A stretch of DNA of 64,000 nucleotides from an uncultured Clostridium sp. (GCA_937927335.1 CALBDU010000054.1:1-64000); one strand, 5' to 3'; positions 51,575-60,381 are shown, counted from the first letter of the stretch. Program-made: numbers and translations. The notes: generated from the letters alone by a model not told the origin.

Positions 51575-53281
51575 ATGGATACATATGATCTGGAACATTT
51601 CATGAAAATATTAAAAAATGTCAGAAGACTTCTGGATTGCAATTTAGATTTTGATTTCCAGATGGACCAGATGCTTAGGATGATAGCTGAATCCATCAGA
51701 TGTGAGACTGCCACAATAGCTGTGAGGCAGGATGAAAGCTGGATAGTCAGGTATACCTATGGATTTCTGGAAAACATCATTGGAAAGCAGCTCACCAATG
51801 AAAATGAAACACATGCACTACTTGCAATACAGAGCAAGGAACCGGTGGTAATAAGTGATACCAGCAGCGACAGCCGTATCAATAAAAATCATATGCAGGA
51901 GCTTGGAATCAAATCAATTATAGTAATTCCCCTTATTATCAAAAATGATGTATGGGGTGTTGCTTTTTTCCCATATTATAAGGAAACAAAGAAGTTTGAT
52001 GACAATATTATTGAGATTGCCAATATCTTTACAGACCTGATTTCAAATAAATTTGAAACCATGAGGCTCAATGAAATGGCTAGCAAAGCTGTAAGAGCCA
52101 ACAGGGAAATTGAAAATAAATATAAGGTGCTGTTTGATTCAATTGATGAAGGTCTTTGCATAATAGATGTTATATTTGATCAGCTTGGCAAACCAATTGA
52201 TTTTATTCATCTTGAAGCTAACGCAGCCTTTGAGAAGCAGGTAAACCTTAATAATATCACAGGGCTTCGGGCGAAAGAAATAGATCCGGACTCATTTGAA
52301 AGATGCATAGACATATTTGGCAAGGTCGCTCTCACGGGGGAAGCAGTGCGCTTTGAAATGCATTCATCATTTTCAGACTCCTGGTACAGCATATATTCAT
52401 TTAAAATTAATAGAGACAGATGTTCCACTATAGCTATACTTTTAAAGAATATATCAGAGCAGATTAAAACAAATCAAGAGTTGAAAAGAAGTCTTGAGGC
52501 TCATGAAGAGGTGTTTGCAAATATAGCTCATGAATTAAAAACTCCTTTGAATGTTATATATTCGGCAAACCAGCTGATGGAATATTATTTTAAGACTGAC
52601 TCTGTAGCTGAAAACAGGCTTAAAATTGTAGAAGAAATAGGTATGGTAAAACAAAACTGCTACAGGTTCTCAAAATTAATAAGCAACATTGTGGATTTGT
52701 CTACAATTGATACAGGCTTCTGCAGCCTTCAGCTAAGCAATGAGAATATTGTGGAGGTGGTGGAAAATGTAGTGATGTCCGTCAGTGATTATATGAAAGA
52801 AAGCCATTTGAATATAATTTTTGATACAGATGTGGAAGAAAAAATATTAGCCTGCGATCCTGAAAAAATCGAAAGAATAATACTTAATCTGCTTACTAAC
52901 GCTATTAAATTTTCCAATCCAAATGGTTCCATAAATGTTGACATAACTGATTTGGGACATGCAGTTCAGATTTCTGTCAGGGATGATGGGGTTGGCATAG
53001 ACAAGAAAGATATTAATACAATATTTGACAGATTCAGCAGATTGGACAGAACTCTGGCCCGGAATACAGAGGGAACCGGCATCGGATTATCTTTAGTTAA
53101 AGGCCTTGTGGATCTCCATGGCGGTGAAATTGACGTTGATAGTGAGGTCAATAAAGGCAGCTGCTTTAAAATCTTTTTGCCGGCAGCAACAATTAATCAT
53201 TGTACCGAAAAACTAAAAAAGCCTATCTGCGATTATGTAGAGAGGATAAAAATTGAGTTTTCCGATATCTATTCGACATAA
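51575..53281 (+). CDS. Orphan GAF-PAS sensor histidine kinase
   Basis: A 568-residue soluble kinase. GAF domain (about residues 20-160: QMDQMLRMIAESIRCETATIAV ... SIIVIPLIIKNDVWGVAFF), PAS-like domain (about 185-300), HisKA with the phospho-His in IAHELKTPLNVI (His319) and HATPase_c with NLLTNAIKFSNP, DDGVGIDKKD, RNTEGTGIGLSLVKGL. A 25-residue tail follows. No membrane helix and no response regulator gene nearby. In clostridia such orphan kinases often feed Spo0A; this is inference. GGGAGATG before the ATG. Confidence 0.88.
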   Translation: MDTYDLEHFMKILKNVRRLLDCNLDFDFQMDQMLRMIAESIRCETATIAVRQDESWIVRYTYGFLENIIGKQLTNENETHALLAIQSKEPVVISDTSSDSRINKNHMQELGIKSIIVIPLIIKNDVWGVAFFPYYKETKKFDDNIIEIANIFTDLISNKFETMRLNEMASKAVRANREIENKYKVLFDSIDEGLCIIDVIFDQLGKPIDFIHLEANAAFEKQVNLNNITGLRAKEIDPDSFERCIDIFGKVALTGEAVRFEMHSSFSDSWYSIYSFKINRDRCSTIAILLKNISEQIKTNQELKRSLEAHEEVFANIAHELKTPLNVIYSANQLMEYYFKTDSVAENRLKIVEEIGMVKQNCYRFSKLISNIVDLSTIDTGFCSLQLSNENIVEVVENVVMSVSDYMKESHLNIIFDTDVEEKILACDPEKIERIILNLLTNAIKFSNPNGSINVDITDLGHAVQISVRDDGVGIDKKDINTIFDRFSRLDRTLARNTEGTGIGLSLVKGLVDLHGGEIDVDSEVNKGSCFKIFLPAATINHCTEKLKKPICDYVERIKIEFSDIYST

Positions 53282-53387
53282 GAGGAACTGTCCGTATCTT
53301 GATATATTTGAATTTTAATTTATAAATACAGCGTTCAGCTAAAACTGATAGGAGGCTCCCCCTTTTATTAGTGAGTATAACATATGG

Positions 53388-53426
53388 AAATAGTACCGGT
53401 ATCTTTAAACTGGTACTATTTCTTTT
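53388..53426 (+). terminator. Terminator after the kinase gene
   Basis: AAATAGTACCGG (53388-53399) and CTGGTACTATTT (53410-53421) form a long stem followed by CTTTTAT. Confidence 0.78.
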
Positions 53427-53612
53427 ATACAAGTTTCTAAGGCAGGGAATTTAAAAAACAATGGCAGACTTATTAGAAAATGTGACAGTTTCATTTAACA
53501 CTTATGTACATATAATGGGAAATTATGTATATTAACGGCGTATTTTGGCGAACGATTATTAAAGGATAATGCTTATATGTGTAGAAATATATATATACAA
53601 GGAGGGATTACT

Positions 53613-53822
53613 ATGTTGGACTTCCAGATAACAAGGAGCAGCTATGAGAGAATGCCTGAATTTACAATGCTGTTAGATGCTGAAAGAGTAAAGGTCAGAA
53701 TTATTTATACTGATAAGCTTGTTGTAAGTGTTAAGGAGAAGGATGAGGAGCGTTTTAGAAAATTAGCTAATAAGGAAAAAATTGAAATTCAATTGGAACA
53801 ATATATTAAGACCCTGTATTAA
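53613..53822 (+). CDS. Hypothetical 69-residue protein
   Basis: A small charged protein (MLDFQITRSSYERMPEF ... VRIIYTDKLVVSVKEKDEERFRKLANKEKIEIQLEQY). Not recognised. Two or three strands and a helix are predicted by eye. ATG 53613 follows AAGGAGGG; an in-frame ATG at 53577 lies upstream of that site. It stands alone, with a CCCT/AGGG hairpin and TTTTTT right after the stop (53811-53836). Confidence 0.65.
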   Translation: MLDFQITRSSYERMPEFTMLLDAERVKVRIIYTDKLVVSVKEKDEERFRKLANKEKIEIQLEQYIKTLY

Positions 53823-53920
53823 GGGCCTTTTTTAATACTATTATTTAAATATAAGAAGGCTTCTCCAGACAGATATTTTTAGGTATATAGATCTGAAATA
53901 ATGAGAAAAATTTTTTATTA

Positions 53921-53950
53921 TTGGACTTTTATGTATTTTAAGTGTAATAT
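53921..53950 (+). promoter_or_regulatory. Possible promoter of the DUF2127-phosphoesterase pair
   Basis: TTGGAC (53921-53926), an 18-bp spacer and TAATAT (53945-53950), about 58 bp before the DUF2127 gene. The -35 is good and the -10 weaker. Confidence 0.45.
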
Positions 53951-54007
53951 AAATTAAAATTTACATGAGATAACGGAAAATGAAATTACCAGGATCAGGA
54001 GAGATTT

Positions 54008-54490
54008 ATGAAAGCACTTAATAAGGATAATCTTATAACTATTGGTTTTTATGGAGGACTGGCTGTTAAGGCAGTAAACGCGGTTATTGAATTTATTTCT
54101 GGTTTTTTAATGCTGATTCTAAGCCATGACATGTTGAACCGCCTTATATGGTTTGCAGCAGTATATGAACTTAGAGAGGATCCAAAGGATATTCTGATGA
54201 ATTATTTCATAAAACTTGGCAATAATTTATCTATAAGCGCACAGCATGCAGCGGCACTTTATATGCTGCTCCATGGAATAACGAAGCTTTTGGTTATTTG
54301 GCTGCTTTTGAAGAGGAAGCTTTGGGCGTACCCTGTGTCCATTGTGGTGTTTAGTTTATTTATTGCATATGAGGCATACAGCTATGTTATTGGACAGTCC
54401 CTGCTCATGCTGTTTATGATAGTAATAGACTTAGCTATAGTGGCAGTGGTATTTCTGGAGTATAAGCGCTTGAAAAAAGAATTGGTTTGA
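54008..54490 (+). CDS. DUF2127 family membrane protein
   Basis: A 160-residue protein with four hydrophobic segments and the DUF2127 pattern: GGLAVKAVNAVIEFISGFLML near the start, and AALYMLLHGITKLLVIWLLLKRKLWAYP in the middle. Function unknown. It sits 9 bp before a membrane phosphoesterase gene, very likely one operon. Confidence 0.82.
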   Translation: MKALNKDNLITIGFYGGLAVKAVNAVIEFISGFLMLILSHDMLNRLIWFAAVYELREDPKDILMNYFIKLGNNLSISAQHAAALYMLLHGITKLLVIWLLLKRKLWAYPVSIVVFSLFIAYEAYSYVIGQSLLMLFMIVIDLAIVAVVFLEYKRLKKELV

Positions 54491-54499
54491 GGTGGTACC

Positions 54500-55993
54500 A
54501 TGAGAATGAAGAAGGTTGTAAATGGATTGCTTGCTGTCCTTGTAATTTGCCTTGCAGCCGGGATTGGCCTCTTTATATACGACTCAGTAAACAGCTACAA
54601 GGTAAACAAGGGTTTTCAAAGTCTCCCTCTGCAGTTTAACCCTCAGGATTCTTCATCTTTTTACAAGAATGAAAATGGGAGCATAACAGTTTACGGTGGT
54701 TTCGTGAAAGGTATCCAAAAGGATAAAAGCGGTAATGAAGCCATTGTCATCAGGGCTTTGTCACCAACTCCCTCCATTAAGGCAGATTGGTATGCTCAGG
54801 GCACAGTTTCACTACTGCTGGAAAATATAAATCCCGATTTTTATGTTAAGTGTATTGAAGGGAGCAAGCTATCTATAACAAAAACTGCAGTGAATACACT
54901 GAAGCTTAGTCTTACCATGAGCCCAGGTAAAACCACTGTAATCCAGCCTGTAGTGCCTTCTGACCCGGATGATAAATACAGATACGTAATTCTGGGAGAC
55001 AACAGGGACGGTTATGAAACCTTTAAGCAGATTATTCAGCAAGTAAATGGAATAAATCCTGTTTTCGTAATTGATAACGGGGATCTTGTCTTCAGCGGCA
55101 AACCAAACCAGTACAGGCTTTTTGACCAAATGACCTCTGAAATTTCAACTACATTGTGCACTGCTTTGGGTAATCATGATATACGGGGTAATGGGCGAAG
55201 TATTTACACCATGCTTTATGGACCTGCATATTATTCCTTTGATTTTAAAGGCAGCCACCTTATTTTTATAGATTCATCTCCAGGCTGGGCTGAGAAACGT
55301 GCAATTTCAGAGGAGCAGTATACCTGGCTTGAAAAGGATTTAAAAAAGGCTTATGGCAGGCATATTTTTGTAATAAGCCATATACCTCCAAGGGATCCAA
55401 GGAGCGGTGTTACTAAAAATGAAATCCAAAGCTATGTGAATGATGTCAAAAATGGTCAGGGCTGGCTAGAACAAAAGTTAAATAATTATAATGAGAACAA
55501 GGATATGGAGCATGGTTTTCAGGATCCGGCTGAAGCTGAAAGATTTGAAAAGCTCATGAGCACTTATCATGTGGATACAGTGTACCTTTCCCACATTCAC
55601 AGCTATTTCGATTATTCAAAGGACGGGGTGAGATATGTCATCACTGGTGGTGCTGGGGCGGAGCTGCTTACTAAAAACAGCTACTACCACTATATTATAT
55701 CTAAGTTTACTGACAGTAAAACCACTACCATGGTGGAACTGCCATCACCTGCAAATTTATATGTTCAAAGATATATAGCCACCATTCAGCTGTTTAGCAG
55801 TGCAATTTATGAAGAAAATCCTGCAGCTGTGGTATTGATATTGTCAGGCTTGGTTTTACTAATGCTGCTGTTGATTATCAAACTTTATTTATGGAGGTCA
55901 AGACCTATTAATACCTTAGCAAGGTGGCTGGTGGATACCTTTAAATTTGCTGTAAACAGGTTTAAAGAATTATTTCAGGGCAACGGAAAATAA
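54500..55993 (+). CDS. Membrane-anchored metallophosphoesterase
   Basis: A 497-residue calcineurin-like phosphoesterase. N-terminal membrane helix (LLAVLVICLAAGIGLFIY), catalytic motifs VILGDNRDG, VIDNGDLVFSG, TALGNHDIRG, VISHIPPRDP and YLSHIHSYF, and a second helix near residue 445 (VVLILSGLVLLMLLLIIKLYL). The last motif has SHIH instead of the usual GHxH. The active domain should face outside. ATG follows GAGGTGG. Substrate unknown. Confidence 0.87.
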   Translation: MRMKKVVNGLLAVLVICLAAGIGLFIYDSVNSYKVNKGFQSLPLQFNPQDSSSFYKNENGSITVYGGFVKGIQKDKSGNEAIVIRALSPTPSIKADWYAQGTVSLLLENINPDFYVKCIEGSKLSITKTAVNTLKLSLTMSPGKTTVIQPVVPSDPDDKYRYVILGDNRDGYETFKQIIQQVNGINPVFVIDNGDLVFSGKPNQYRLFDQMTSEISTTLCTALGNHDIRGNGRSIYTMLYGPAYYSFDFKGSHLIFIDSSPGWAEKRAISEEQYTWLEKDLKKAYGRHIFVISHIPPRDPRSGVTKNEIQSYVNDVKNGQGWLEQKLNNYNENKDMEHGFQDPAEAERFEKLMSTYHVDTVYLSHIHSYFDYSKDGVRYVITGGAGAELLTKNSYYHYIISKFTDSKTTTMVELPSPANLYVQRYIATIQLFSSAIYEENPAAVVLILSGLVLLMLLLIIKLYLWRSRPINTLARWLVDTFKFAVNRFKELFQGNGK

Positions 55994-56023
55994 GGCAGCT
56001 AATATTAAAGAATAATCTAATTA

Positions 56024-56070
56024 AGAACATTGGAGCTTTGGTGAAAAACAAAGCCTGGTGTTCTTTTTAT
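56024..56070 (+). terminator. Terminator after the phosphoesterase
   Basis: AGAACATTGG-GCTTTG (56024-56040) pairs with CAAAGC-TGGTGTTCT (56049-56064), followed by TTTTATTTT. Confidence 0.82.
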
Positions 56071-56125
56071 TTTGAAATGCATAATACCAGCAGCTAATGA
56101 ATATGCAATAATGGAGGTGTTAAAT

Positions 56126-56482
56126 ATGTATTTGGAAAGGCATGTTGGTGAAATTATTGAAGTAGTGCTTAAGTATAAGGATAATTGGTCTGAATTGTTT
56201 ACTCAGTATTTTGACCCCTATGACTCTATCATTGCAGAGCTTATTGCGGTAGATCCTGCTGGTATTTGGATAAGGGGCTATTTATCCATAGTGGAGATAG
56301 TGGACAAGGATGGAAACTATATTGATAAAAGCCTGTTGAAGGAGATGGAATCTCCAGCTTCTTTTTTCATAAACTGGATGGATACAGAATCCATATTGGT
56401 TCATGAGGATCAATATTTATTTGAAGGTAAAAGGCAATTTTACAGACTGAGGTTTAATGAAACAGTGGATGATGTCATATGA
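56126..56482 (+). CDS. Hypothetical 118-residue protein
   Basis: Not recognised. The first half (MYLERHVGEIIEVVLKY ... YDSIIAELIAVDPAGIWIRGYLSIVEIVDKDGNYI) looks like a small beta-barrel of the Sm/SH3 type; then a helix and a strand. ATG 56126 follows GGAGGTG; the in-frame ATG at 56072 is upstream of that site. Its stop is adjacent to the end of a convergent small frame. Confidence 0.65.
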   Translation: MYLERHVGEIIEVVLKYKDNWSELFTQYFDPYDSIIAELIAVDPAGIWIRGYLSIVEIVDKDGNYIDKSLLKEMESPASFFINWMDTESILVHEDQYLFEGKRQFYRLRFNETVDDVI

Positions 56483-56617
56483 TCAATCCCTTTGCCTGGA
56501 CTTGCAGAACCGGGCTAACAGCCATAGCAGGAAGGCTGATTTTACTGTAAAGTATATAAAGGCTGCTGCCATAAGAATTGAATGGTTATGGAAAAGGCTT
56601 AAATTTAGAATATCCAT
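56483..56617 (-). CDS. Putative 44-residue membrane miniprotein
   Basis: A minus-strand frame that starts at ATG 56617 behind CGGAG at good spacing. It reads MDILNLSLFHNHSILMAAAF and continues with a hydrophobic stretch (IYFTVKSAFLLWLLARF) and a basic tail CKSRQRD. One membrane helix with a positive C-terminal end is typical of real small membrane proteins. It fills the gap exactly up to the convergent gene's stop. No homologue recognised. Confidence 0.45.
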   Translation of the reverse strand: MDILNLSLFHNHSILMAAAFIYFTVKSAFLLWLLARFCKSRQRD

Positions 56618-56787
56618 AAAATCACTCCGATAAATTTATATATATTTTGTTTATTTATTGAAAATTTATACCCTGAATAGCTCTATAAATATATTTCGAT
56701 TTTAGGCACAGTTTTCTGCCGCAAGAATAGAATATACTATGATAAAAAAATTATGCACATACTTTTAAGATCGAAGGAGAGATTTAT

Positions 56788-56883
56788 ATGAGTTGTAACA
56801 ATAATGGCGGTGGATTTGATTTCTGCTGCTGCATACTGATTGTATTTGCCATAATTTTCACTGCATTAATTAATGAGGACTAA
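56788..56883 (+). CDS. Small Gly/Cys-rich membrane protein (YjcZ-like, sporulation type)
   Basis: A 31-residue frame with GAAGGAG before the ATG: MSCNNNGGGFDFCCCILIVF, then AIIFTALINED. A short Asn/Gly/Cys head and one hydrophobic helix recall the YjcZ-type small sporulation proteins common in spore formers. A strong hairpin follows immediately. Function is inferred only from this pattern. Confidence 0.6.
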   Translation: MSCNNNGGGFDFCCCILIVFAIIFTALINED

Positions 56884-56921
56884 AAAAACGGCTCTGGGTT
56901 TCCAGAGCCGCCCTTGCTTTT
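56881..56921. terminator. Bidirectional terminator
   Basis: CGGCTCTGG (56889-56897) and CCAGAGCCG (56902-56910) with seven A before and a T-rich stretch after. It serves the 31-residue gene and the minus-strand His/Tyr-rich gene. Confidence 0.85.
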
Positions 56922-57022
56922 TGATAATACTAAAAAAACTGCGCAGGGCGCAGCAAGATAAAAATTATTTAAGAAAGGAGGAACTAACAAATAATAGTCT
57001 AATGAATTTTCAGCCGGTTATA

Positions 57023-57379
57023 TTAATACCACCAGGGCCTTGGTCTGTAGTAGGGGTAGGGCTGGTAATAGGGATAGAAATAAGGGTAATAGGGATAATG
57101 ATAATGGCCATAGTGATGACCATAATCCTCATGATGGTCATAGCCACCATGGTACATGGGTTCTCTCATCATGTTTTCATCATCTGCAACCACACCATCA
57201 TCTCTGTAGCCTTTGCATTCTTTTTTATAAGGTTTCATTTTCGGCTTCATGGGACAGCAATAAATGTATGGACAGCACATTTCACCTCCGTACTGCCAGT
57301 TCTCTTCAGAATATGAGCAGGACTCATCTGAATGATCGTGTGAATGCTCATGTTTACGAACATCTTTATTATCTTCCAT
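57023..57379 (-). CDS. His/Tyr-rich low-complexity protein A (spore coat-like)
   Basis: A 118-residue protein. Head with KHEHSHDHSDESCSYSEENW, a cysteine block MCCPYIYCCPMKPK, and a tail rich in His, Tyr and Pro (HHYGHYHYPYYPYFYPYYQP). No signal peptide. It is a paralogue of the next gene (shared head, CCPY block and upstream sequence). Composition suggests a cross-linked or metal-binding spore coat protein; this is inference. GGAGG before the ATG. Confidence 0.7.
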   Translation of the reverse strand: MEDNKDVRKHEHSHDHSDESCSYSEENWQYGGEMCCPYIYCCPMKPKMKPYKKECKGYRDDGVVADDENMMREPMYHGGYDHHEDYGHHYGHYHYPYYPYFYPYYQPYPYYRPRPWWY

Positions 57380-57490
57380 TTAATCCTCCGGAATAATTTA
57401 ATTACCATACTATTTTATTCTGGAAGAATAGAATTGATACACGTAATATAATAATTTATAACATTGACTTATGAAAAATCTTTCAGAAAA

Positions 57491-57520
57491 CATAAATACC
57501 CCCAGCTGGGGATATTTATG
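57491..57520 (-). terminator. Terminator of the YHRPPY-repeat gene
   Basis: CATAAATA-CCCC and GGGG-ATATTTATG form a stem with one bulge; on the minus strand TTTTCTG follows. It lies 17 bp after the stop codon at 57537. Confidence 0.6.
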
Positions 57521-57536
57521 TTTAAGCTTAATTCAA

Positions 57537-58043
57537 TTATCTTTTCTTTTCCCATTCATTCTTATTCATATCATAATTGTGATATGGATATTTAGGATAG
57601 CCATACCAATAATAAGGAGGGTAGTAAGGAGGTCTGTGATAATAAGGAGGTCTGTGGTAGTAAGGGGGTCTATGATAGTAAGGGGGCCTGTGGTAGTAAG
57701 GAGGTCTGTGATAATATGGTGGTCTGTGGTACATTTGTGGCCTTGGTTCACGCATATCATCCTCATATTCACCTTCATCAGCACCTTCATCAATACCTTC
57801 TTCCACTATATCCCTGTACATGCCTCCATGGCCCATATGTCCGCAGCAATCCATATTCATAGGTGCCATATTCATAGGCTCCATGTGCATTGGTTCCATG
57901 TGCATAGGTTGAGTTTGCATCATAGGGCATCCATACATATAAGGACAGCACATCATTTCCTTTTCCTTTGGCCAGCATTCATTTGAGTAGGAGCTTGAGT
58001 CCTCGGAATGATCATCTTTTCTGATCTGTTTGCTATTATCCAT
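57537..58043 (-). CDS. Tyr/Pro/His-rich protein B with six YHRPPY repeats (spore coat-like)
   Basis: A 168-residue paralogue of protein A. Head DNSKQIRKDDHSEDSSSYSNE and MMCCPYMYGCPMM, then a Met/His part (QPMHMEPMHMEPMNMAPMNM), an acidic linker and six tandem YHRPPY hexapeptides before PPYYWYGYPKYPY. I start at the ATG ending at 58043 behind GGAGGATTT; an in-frame ATG four codons upstream precedes that site. Tyr-rich repeats suit dityrosine cross-linking and Met/His suit metal binding, both inferred. Confidence 0.7.
   Translation of the reverse strand: MDNSKQIRKDDHSEDSSSYSNECWPKEKEMMCCPYMYGCPMMQTQPMHMEPMHMEPMNMAPMNMDCCGHMGHGGMYRDIVEEGIDEGADEGEYEDDMREPRPQMYHRPPYYHRPPYYHRPPYYHRPPYYHRPPYYHRPPYYPPYYWYGYPKYPYHNYDMNKNEWEKKR
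57625..57732 (-). repeat. Six tandem 18-bp units encoding YHRPPY
   Basis: Units start at 57625, 57643, 57661, 57679, 57697 and 57715 and differ mostly at third codon positions; the last has TATGGTGG. Length variation between strains is likely. Confidence 0.9.
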
Positions 58044-58180
58044 TAAATCCTCCATAAAATAATTTAATACATTTATATTATATTCACCATAACTGGAAGG
58101 GTTACAAAAAAATGTAACTAATTAATTAATAAAATCATATTATGTACCAGAGTAAGGTGTTAAGCAGAATGGAGAAGGAT

Positions 58181-58705
58181 ATGGAAAATTTGAAGAAAAT
58201 CTTCAGAGTTACCAGCTATTCAAGAGAAGATGCAGTGAACTATGCAGTTAAATATGCTTTGGTACCAAACAAGAATTATATATATTTTGGTGTTCATCAG
58301 AGGATCGGCGGGGATTGCACCAGCTTTGTGTCCCAGTGCCTTCATGCTGGTGGCATACCATATTCCTTTGATAAAAAAAATCCCTGGTGGTACAATGGCA
58401 AAAATAAGGAAATATGTTCCCTGTCCTGGTCTGTGGCTCACTCCCTATACTGGTATCTTATAAGAAATGGTGAAAAAAACATGCACGGAGTTAAGGGTGC
58501 TGAAATAAATAATGCCCAGGACCTTAACAGGGGAGATCTTATTTTTTATGAAAATAAGAGAGGACTTATATTTCATTCTGTAATTGTGACAGGGTTTAGA
58601 GCATCCATGCCGCTGGTTTCCCAGCATTCCATGGAGGCTTTGAATGTGTCCTATATAAAGCCTTATTACGTGCCTAAAATTCATTTTGTGAAGGTGTTTG
58701 TATGA
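58181..58705 (+). CDS. Amidase_6-type putative amidase
   Basis: A protein of about 174 residues with the Amidase_6 pattern: SYSREDAVNYAVKYALVPN, GGDCTSFVSQCLHAGGIPYS with the likely catalytic Cys, WSVAHSLYWYLI, and NRGDLIFYENKRGLIFHSVIVTG with the His. These NlpC/P60-related proteins are thought to act on cell wall or spore peptidoglycan. I start at ATG 58181 behind GGAGAAGG; ATG 58169 and 58142 are alternatives in frame. No signal peptide. Overlaps the next gene by 4 bp. Confidence 0.83.
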   Translation: MENLKKIFRVTSYSREDAVNYAVKYALVPNKNYIYFGVHQRIGGDCTSFVSQCLHAGGIPYSFDKKNPWWYNGKNKEICSLSWSVAHSLYWYLIRNGEKNMHGVKGAEINNAQDLNRGDLIFYENKRGLIFHSVIVTGFRASMPLVSQHSMEALNVSYIKPYYVPKIHFVKVFV

Positions 58706-59877
58706 TGAATAAAGCTTATCCAATAGGAAAGGGTACCTTTATACAGTGTGACATGGCTGAAGGGTGGAGTGACAAGGAGTGGTTAAGTGAGCTGGGATAT
58801 CTTAAGGAAGTGGAAATGGAATATATCATTATAGGCACCAGCCAGAGTCAAAAGACCGATGTGGTGGATTTCTGTCTTAAAACAGCATCCCAAATGGGGA
58901 TGAAGGTTTTCGTTTCAATAAATTATAACAACGGATGGTTTGAAAAGGGCAGCAGAGATGAGGCATGGCTATATGAACAGATGGAGACGGATGCTGAAAT
59001 AGCAGACAAACTTTATAAAAAATACTATCACAAATATCCCCATTCATTTTTTGGCTGGTATTTTACCTATGAAGTTGATAATATGAACTTCAATAGCCTG
59101 AAAAAATTTATTGTGTTAACCAGGGCTCTGAACATTTTGCTTAAGACTCTAAGGGTACGGGGAGAGAGACTTCCAATACTGATATCACCTTTTATGAACG
59201 CCTTTTATGGTACTGCAAAGGAGTATGCTGATAGATGGGCTTATCTTTTTACACACTCGGAACTTATGGAGGGAGATATATTCTGTCCCCAGGATTGCGT
59301 TGGTGGAGGGGGACTTGATATCACTCAGGTGGATGAATGGTTCCACTGCTTCAGGGAAGCGGTGGATAAGAAACCAGGGCTGCAGTTTTGGGCAAATACT
59401 GAAACCTTTGACCATGAGAACTGGTGCAGCGCGCCCCTAAAGCGTTTCCTTCAGCAGATGAAAATTGAAAGCAGGTATGTGGACAACATTATAACCTTTG
59501 CCTACAGCCATTACTATAGTCCAAATAATATAGACCCAAGGCTCCACCAGATTTACTACTGCTATGTCAAGACAGGGAATTTTCCATCAAGCAGACCAAA
59601 GCCTCCCCAAAATATATCAGTTAAAAACCTAGGGATAAACAGGATTCAGATAAGCTGGGAACCGGCTGTAAGCGGTGTTGGAATATTTGGTTATGAGCTG
59701 TACAGAAATAATAAAAAAATTTATTCTGTTTGCATTCAAAGAAAGTACGGCGGTAATCCGGGCCCCTTGAAGCTGAGCTATATAGACAAGGAAGCCTATA
59801 AGCTTGGGCTCATGGCGTTAATGCCCATTGCCTATGACGTGAAAGCAATAGATATGGCCGGCAACAGCTCCGGATAA
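58702..59877 (+). CDS. DUF4434 TIM-barrel protein with FN3-like C-terminus
   Basis: A 391-residue protein. Residues about 10-295 match DUF4434, a glycoside-hydrolase-like barrel (FFGWYFTYEVDNMNF holds a possible acid, and LQFWANTETFDHENW another). Residues about 300-391 form a fibronectin III-like domain (PPQNISVKNLGINRIQISWEP ... GYELYRNNKKI). No signal peptide. The ATG overlaps the amidase stop, so the two are translated together and may act on the same envelope polymer. Confidence 0.82.
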   Translation: MMNKAYPIGKGTFIQCDMAEGWSDKEWLSELGYLKEVEMEYIIIGTSQSQKTDVVDFCLKTASQMGMKVFVSINYNNGWFEKGSRDEAWLYEQMETDAEIADKLYKKYYHKYPHSFFGWYFTYEVDNMNFNSLKKFIVLTRALNILLKTLRVRGERLPILISPFMNAFYGTAKEYADRWAYLFTHSELMEGDIFCPQDCVGGGGLDITQVDEWFHCFREAVDKKPGLQFWANTETFDHENWCSAPLKRFLQQMKIESRYVDNIITFAYSHYYSPNNIDPRLHQIYYCYVKTGNFPSSRPKPPQNISVKNLGINRIQISWEPAVSGVGIFGYELYRNNKKIYSVCIQRKYGGNPGPLKLSYIDKEAYKLGLMALMPIAYDVKAIDMAGNSSG

Positions 59878-59901
59878 AAGGTATAAGAGTATATAAAAAA
59901 G

Positions 59902-59944
59902 CGGACTCATCAAAAATTCATAATGATTTTGACGGGTCCGTTTT
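59902..59944. terminator. Bidirectional terminator
   Basis: CGGACTCATCAAAA (59902-59915) and TTTTGACGGGTCCG (59927-59940) form a stem with minor mismatches, A-run before and TTTT after. Serves the DUF4434 and DUF5661 genes. Confidence 0.75.
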
Positions 59945-59952
59945 AATGGAAT

Positions 59953-60225
59953 TTATTTGTTTTTCCAATATTCCTTAGCCTCTTCTTCCATTTCTTCCAG
60001 CCTTGTGTAATAATCAGGGAATTCATTGAGATGGGCCAGGGCAATTTTTGCAGTGGTTAAATGGTCATCATTGGTGACATTTGTATGAGGGTCCCTGATG
60101 CCATGCTCAAGCTCCACATCCATGCCCATGCGGAACTGTTCCACATCAAACCTGCTCCAGTCAACGTTCAGCTCCTCGCCGTATTTTTTTGCCTGTTCAT
60201 AAGTAAATACCTTTGCTTCTGACAT
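59953..60225 (-). CDS. DUF5661 family protein
   Basis: A 90-residue soluble protein matching DUF5661: FTYEQAKKYGEELNVDWSRFDVEQFRMGMDVELEHG, then HLTTAKIALAHLNEFPDYYTRLEEMEEEA. The family has an HxxH-type pattern but no assigned function. The ATG at 60225 follows GGAGGT; the longer frame to 60246 precedes the site. Single gene. Confidence 0.8.
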   Translation of the reverse strand: MSEAKVFTYEQAKKYGEELNVDWSRFDVEQFRMGMDVELEHGIRDPHTNVTNDDHLTTAKIALAHLNEFPDYYTRLEEMEEEAKEYWKNK

Positions 60226-60337
60226 TTTTTCTACCTCCATTAACAAATTTCGCCTACAATATTATCATAGCACTTTTGAAGTATAGCCGCCACCAAAAAG
60301 TGTTGGCTGTAAAGTAAAGGTGAGAGCCGGAAATGGG

Positions 60338-60374
60338 AAAAGGCCGAATCAGCCTTAAAGCTTATGATCCGGCC
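60338..60374 (-). terminator. Terminator of the aspS-gatCAB operon
   Basis: GGCCGAATCA (60342-60351) and TGATCCGGCC (60365-60374) form a 10-bp stem; on the minus strand TTTTCCC follows. Confidence 0.75.
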
Positions 60375-60381
60375 CTGAATA

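Noticed and set aside
55008..55018. GGGACGGTTA inside the phosphoesterase gene as a further REP-like copy
   Set aside because: It lies in the conserved catalytic GDNRDG motif, lacks the full GTTAAC core, and is explained by coding sequence.
56873..57396. Plus-strand frames opposite His/Tyr-rich protein A
   Set aside because: Antisense reading of repetitive codons gives Ile/Met/Val- or His/Asn-rich strings without sense; the minus-strand gene has the GGAGG site and a paralogue.
57625..57732. Regular 18-bp repeats that might suggest a CRISPR-like array
   Set aside because: Units are contiguous without spacers, keep a reading frame and encode YHRPPY; they are protein repeats.
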